NCBI GenBank assembly: GCA_902478945.1
Contig: CABSMX010000095.1
Span: 1 to 7,148, forward strand
From: an uncultured Collinsella sp.
GTDB taxonomy: Bacteria > Actinomycetota > Coriobacteriia > Coriobacteriales > Coriobacteriaceae
Length of the DNA stretch: 7,148 bases
Direction of reading: 5' to 3'
Position numbers and translations under genes: made by a program. The notes under the pieces are model-generated. The model made no database searches. It saw only the letters and a program-made list of their open reading frames with translations, and had not been told where the DNA came from. Below are positions 5,453-7,148 of the stretch, piece by piece (positions within the stretch are counted from its first letter, which is position 1; each line of letters starts with the position of its first letter).

Positions 5453-6631
5453 TTACTTGCCGTTGACGATGCGCTCGACGTCGGAGGCGATCATGAACTC
5501 CTCGTCCGTGGGGATGACGAAGATCTTGACCTTGGAATCCTTGACAGACAGGCACCAAGCGCCGTCGCCACGCAGAGCGTTACGGGCATGGTCCATCTTG
5601 ACGCCCATAAAGGCCAGACGGTCGGCAACGCCGGCGCGAACGGCCGGAGCGTGCTCACCGATGCCGGCGGTGAAGACCAGGGTGTCCATGCCACACATGG
5701 AAGTGGCCATCTCGGCAGCCTTGGCGGCAATCTTGTAGACGAACATATCGAAGGCGAGCTGAGCCTCGGGGTCACCAGCAGCGGCGAGCTCCTCGACGTT
5801 ACGGCAGTCGTTGGTCTTGCCACCGGTCACAGCCAAAAGGCCGGATTTCTTGTTCATCATCTCGTCGACCTCGTCGAAGGTGTAGCCGCCCTCGCGCTGC
5901 AGGTAGCACACGGTAGCCGGGTCGATGGAGCCGCAGCGGGTGCCCATCATGACGCCATCGAGCGGGGTGAGACCCATGGTGGTGTCCATGCACTTGCCGT
6001 CCTCGATGGCGCACAGGGAGGCACCGGAGCCGATATGGCACACAACGACCTTGCGGGCCTCGCCGTTGGTCATCTCGGCGACCTTCTTGGAGATGTAACG
6101 GTAGCTGGTGCCGTGGGCGCCGTACTTACGGATGTGCAGCTTGTCGCAAACATCCTTGGGAAGGGCGTAAGTCTTGGCGACCTCGGGCATGTTGAAGTGG
6201 AAAGCGGTGTCGTAGACCGTAACGTTGGGCAGATCGGGATACTGCTCCAGGCAGTACTCGATAACGTTGGCCTCGGGGTTGTTGTGCAGCGGGGCGAGCG
6301 GGGCGACCTCACGGATCTTGGCGAGAACGTCCTCGTCGACAAGGGAGGAATCGCCAAAGTACCAACCGCCCTGAACGATGCGGTGACCGATGCCCTCGAT
6401 CTTGACGCCGTTGGCCTCGAGGTCCTTCAGGACGGCCTCGATGGCGACCTTGTGGTCGGGGAACTCGATGTTCTCGGTCACCTTCTTGGAGCCGTTGGCA
6501 GCATGGGTGAAGGTGCCGCCGGTAAAGCAGACGCGCTCGCAGGAGCCCTTTGCGGACACTTTGTGGGACTTGGTATCGATGACCTGATACTTAAGGGTCG
6601 AAGATCCTGCGTTGACGACCAGAACGTTCAT
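5453..6631 (-). CDS. ackA: Acetate kinase paralogue, copy 2
   Basis: A second 392-residue acetate kinase family protein, about 59% identical to copy 1 by hand alignment and collinear with it. It keeps N7, K14, R84, D141, H173, R232, FTAGIGE and PTDEE, and shares the unusual QGGW (87-90) and A172 with copy 1. It differs at positions strongly conserved in the family: S12 is threonine (NAGSSTLK), the second histidine of HGTSH is tyrosine (Y177), and the HLGNG loop reads HIGSG, so N202 (N211 in M. thermophila) is serine. The N-terminal 60-residue segment and the C-terminal 70 residues diverge most. A ribosome site AGGGAG lies four bases before the ATG. It sits immediately upstream of copy 1 and 147 bases downstream of the HIT gene. 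It may be an acetate kinase with altered kinetics, a short-chain acyl kinase or a partner subunit; activity cannot be decided from sequence. Confidence 0.92.
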   Translation of the reverse strand: MNVLVVNAGSSTLKYQVIDTKSHKVSAKGSCERVCFTGGTFTHAANGSKKVTENIEFPDHKVAIEAVLKDLEANGVKIEGIGHRIVQGGWYFGDSSLVDEDVLAKIREVAPLAPLHNNPEANVIEYCLEQYPDLPNVTVYDTAFHFNMPEVAKTYALPKDVCDKLHIRKYGAHGTSYRYISKKVAEMTNGEARKVVVCHIGSGASLCAIEDGKCMDTTMGLTPLDGVMMGTRCGSIDPATVCYLQREGGYTFDEVDEMMNKKSGLLAVTGGKTNDCRNVEELAAAGDPEAQLAFDMFVYKIAAKAAEMATSMCGMDTLVFTAGIGEHAPAVRAGVADRLAFMGVKMDHARNALRGDGAWCLSVKDSKVKIFVIPTDEEFMIASDVERIVNGK

Positions 6632-6684
6632 GTGTCTCCCTACTAACAGGCGGTGTGGCGCCGCCAGGTTACATACGTTTCAAT

Positions 6685-6718
6685 AATAAACCCAAACGCC
6701 CTCGCGCTCGGGTTTATT
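6685..6718 (-). terminator. Terminator-like hairpin between HIT gene and ackA copy 2
   Basis: On the minus strand AATAAACCC pairs with GGGTTTATT (9 bp) across a GC-rich 16-base interior, followed by ATTGAAACG. It probably ends HIT-gene transcripts, 60 bases after that stop codon. It also lies 53 bases upstream of the kinase ATG. It shares TAAACCCG...GGGTTTATT with the pta leader hairpin at 2703-2725, which lies at almost the same distance from its gene. Confidence 0.55.
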
Positions 6719-6748
6719 GCGTTGATATATAAGTTATCGGTGCCAGAG

Positions 6749-6770
6749 CTTCCGTTTCATTGCACGGAAG
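6749..6770 (-). other. Small hairpin just after the HIT gene
   Basis: A perfect 7-bp stem CTTCCGT/ACGGAAG encloses an eight-base loop beginning 8 bases after the HIT stop codon. No T-run follows on the minus strand (the sequence continues CTCTGG), so it is unlikely to terminate alone. It may stabilise the 3' end. Confidence 0.35.
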
Positions 6771-6778
6771 AAGCGCCC

Positions 6779-7114
6779 TCAGATGAGGTTCTCGCCCAGG
6801 TTTTTGCCGCCGAGGACGTGCATGTGGAAGTGCATGACGGTCTGGCCGGCGTTGACGCCCTTGTTGGAGATGACGCGGAAACCGTCCTCCAAGCCCTTGG
6901 CCTTGGCAACCTCGTGGATGGCGTGGGCCATGGCGCCCATGGTCTCGGCCGGCACGTTGTCGGCGATGTCGCTGTAGTGCTTCTTGGGGATCACGAGCGT
7001 GTGGACCGGCGCCTGGGGATTGAGGTCGTCGAACGCGATGACCTGGTCATCCTCGTAGACGACGGTCGAGGGGATCTCGTGGTTGGCAATTTTGCAGAAG
7101 ATGCAATCACACAT
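6779..7114 (-). CDS. HIT-family nucleotide hydrolase (HinT-like)
   Basis: A small cytoplasmic histidine-triad protein of 111 residues; relatives hydrolyse adenosine phosphoramidates and aminoacyl-AMP-type adducts as homodimers. The N-terminus CDCIFCKIANHEIPS (2-16) is the usual HinT opening, with cysteines at 2, 4 and 7 that in some homologues help bind zinc. ALVIP-type strand TLVIPKKHY (39-47) and the GFRVISNKG segment follow. The triad HFHMHVLGG puts histidines at 95, 97 and 99, the middle one being the expected nucleophile. The length matches the bacterial family. AAAGGA lies eight bases before the ATG. Only 34 bases upstream are visible, so its promoter or operon partners lie outside the window. 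No functional link to acetate metabolism is implied by position. Confidence 0.95.
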   Translation of the reverse strand: MCDCIFCKIANHEIPSTVVYEDDQVIAFDDLNPQAPVHTLVIPKKHYSDIADNVPAETMGAMAHAIHEVAKAKGLEDGFRVISNKGVNAGQTVMHFHMHVLGGKNLGENLI

Positions 7115-7148
7115 GGTTGGTTCCTTTCTTACAGACCAAGGTAATTAT

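Noticed and set aside
5447..6646. Long plus-strand open frame (399 codons) antisense to ackA copy 2
   Set aside because: Shadow of the kinase gene caused by codon bias; no ribosome site, no family motif, rich in Val, Gly, Asp and Leu.

Overview
The window looks like a chromosomal segment of a GC-rich, gut-type anaerobe, most likely an actinobacterium of the class Coriobacteriia, with Collinsella as the best guess. This rests on the high GC, the strong C/G third-position bias (strongest in pta), the clear AAGGAG-type ribosome binding sites and remembered family resemblance; no database was consulted. Six complete protein genes are visible, and all six can be assigned to families.

Layout. Positions 1-319 hold no intact gene. 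They contain a dense set of inverted repeats, including two divergent copies of a 51-52 base hairpin element and what looks like the 3' remnant of a second glycosyltransferase gene facing the intact one. Positions 320-2546 (minus strand) are a two-gene surface-glycan operon: glf (UDP-galactopyranose mutase) followed by an overlapping family 2 glycosyltransferase gene. Positions 2547-2777 are a divergent promoter region with a TATAAT box on each strand and a terminator-like hairpin in the pta leader. pta (phosphate acetyltransferase) runs on the plus strand at 2778-3758. It converges on two tandem acetate kinase genes on the minus strand (4111-5289 and 5453-6631), each with its own intrinsic terminator. 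The pta/ackA convergent gap holds a perfect 29-bp inverted repeat wrapped around a bidirectional terminator. A HIT-family (HinT-like) nucleotide hydrolase gene closes the window at 6779-7114 (minus).

How the genes work together. Pta converts acetyl-CoA and phosphate to acetyl phosphate, and AckA converts acetyl phosphate and ADP to acetate and ATP, the usual substrate-level ATP step of a fermenter. The genes are not arranged as the common ackA-pta operon: one pta faces two ackA paralogues. The two kinases are about 59% identical by hand count. Both carry the same two unusual active-site changes, and the 5453-6631 copy has three more. The glf-glycosyltransferase pair supplies UDP-galactofuranose and probably transfers a sugar during surface polysaccharide assembly.

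The most unusual material is non-coding: nested, nearly co-centred inverted repeats in the gap downstream of the glycosyltransferase gene and in the pta/ackA convergent gap, and the hairpin element whose two copies differ by paired, compensatory stem changes.
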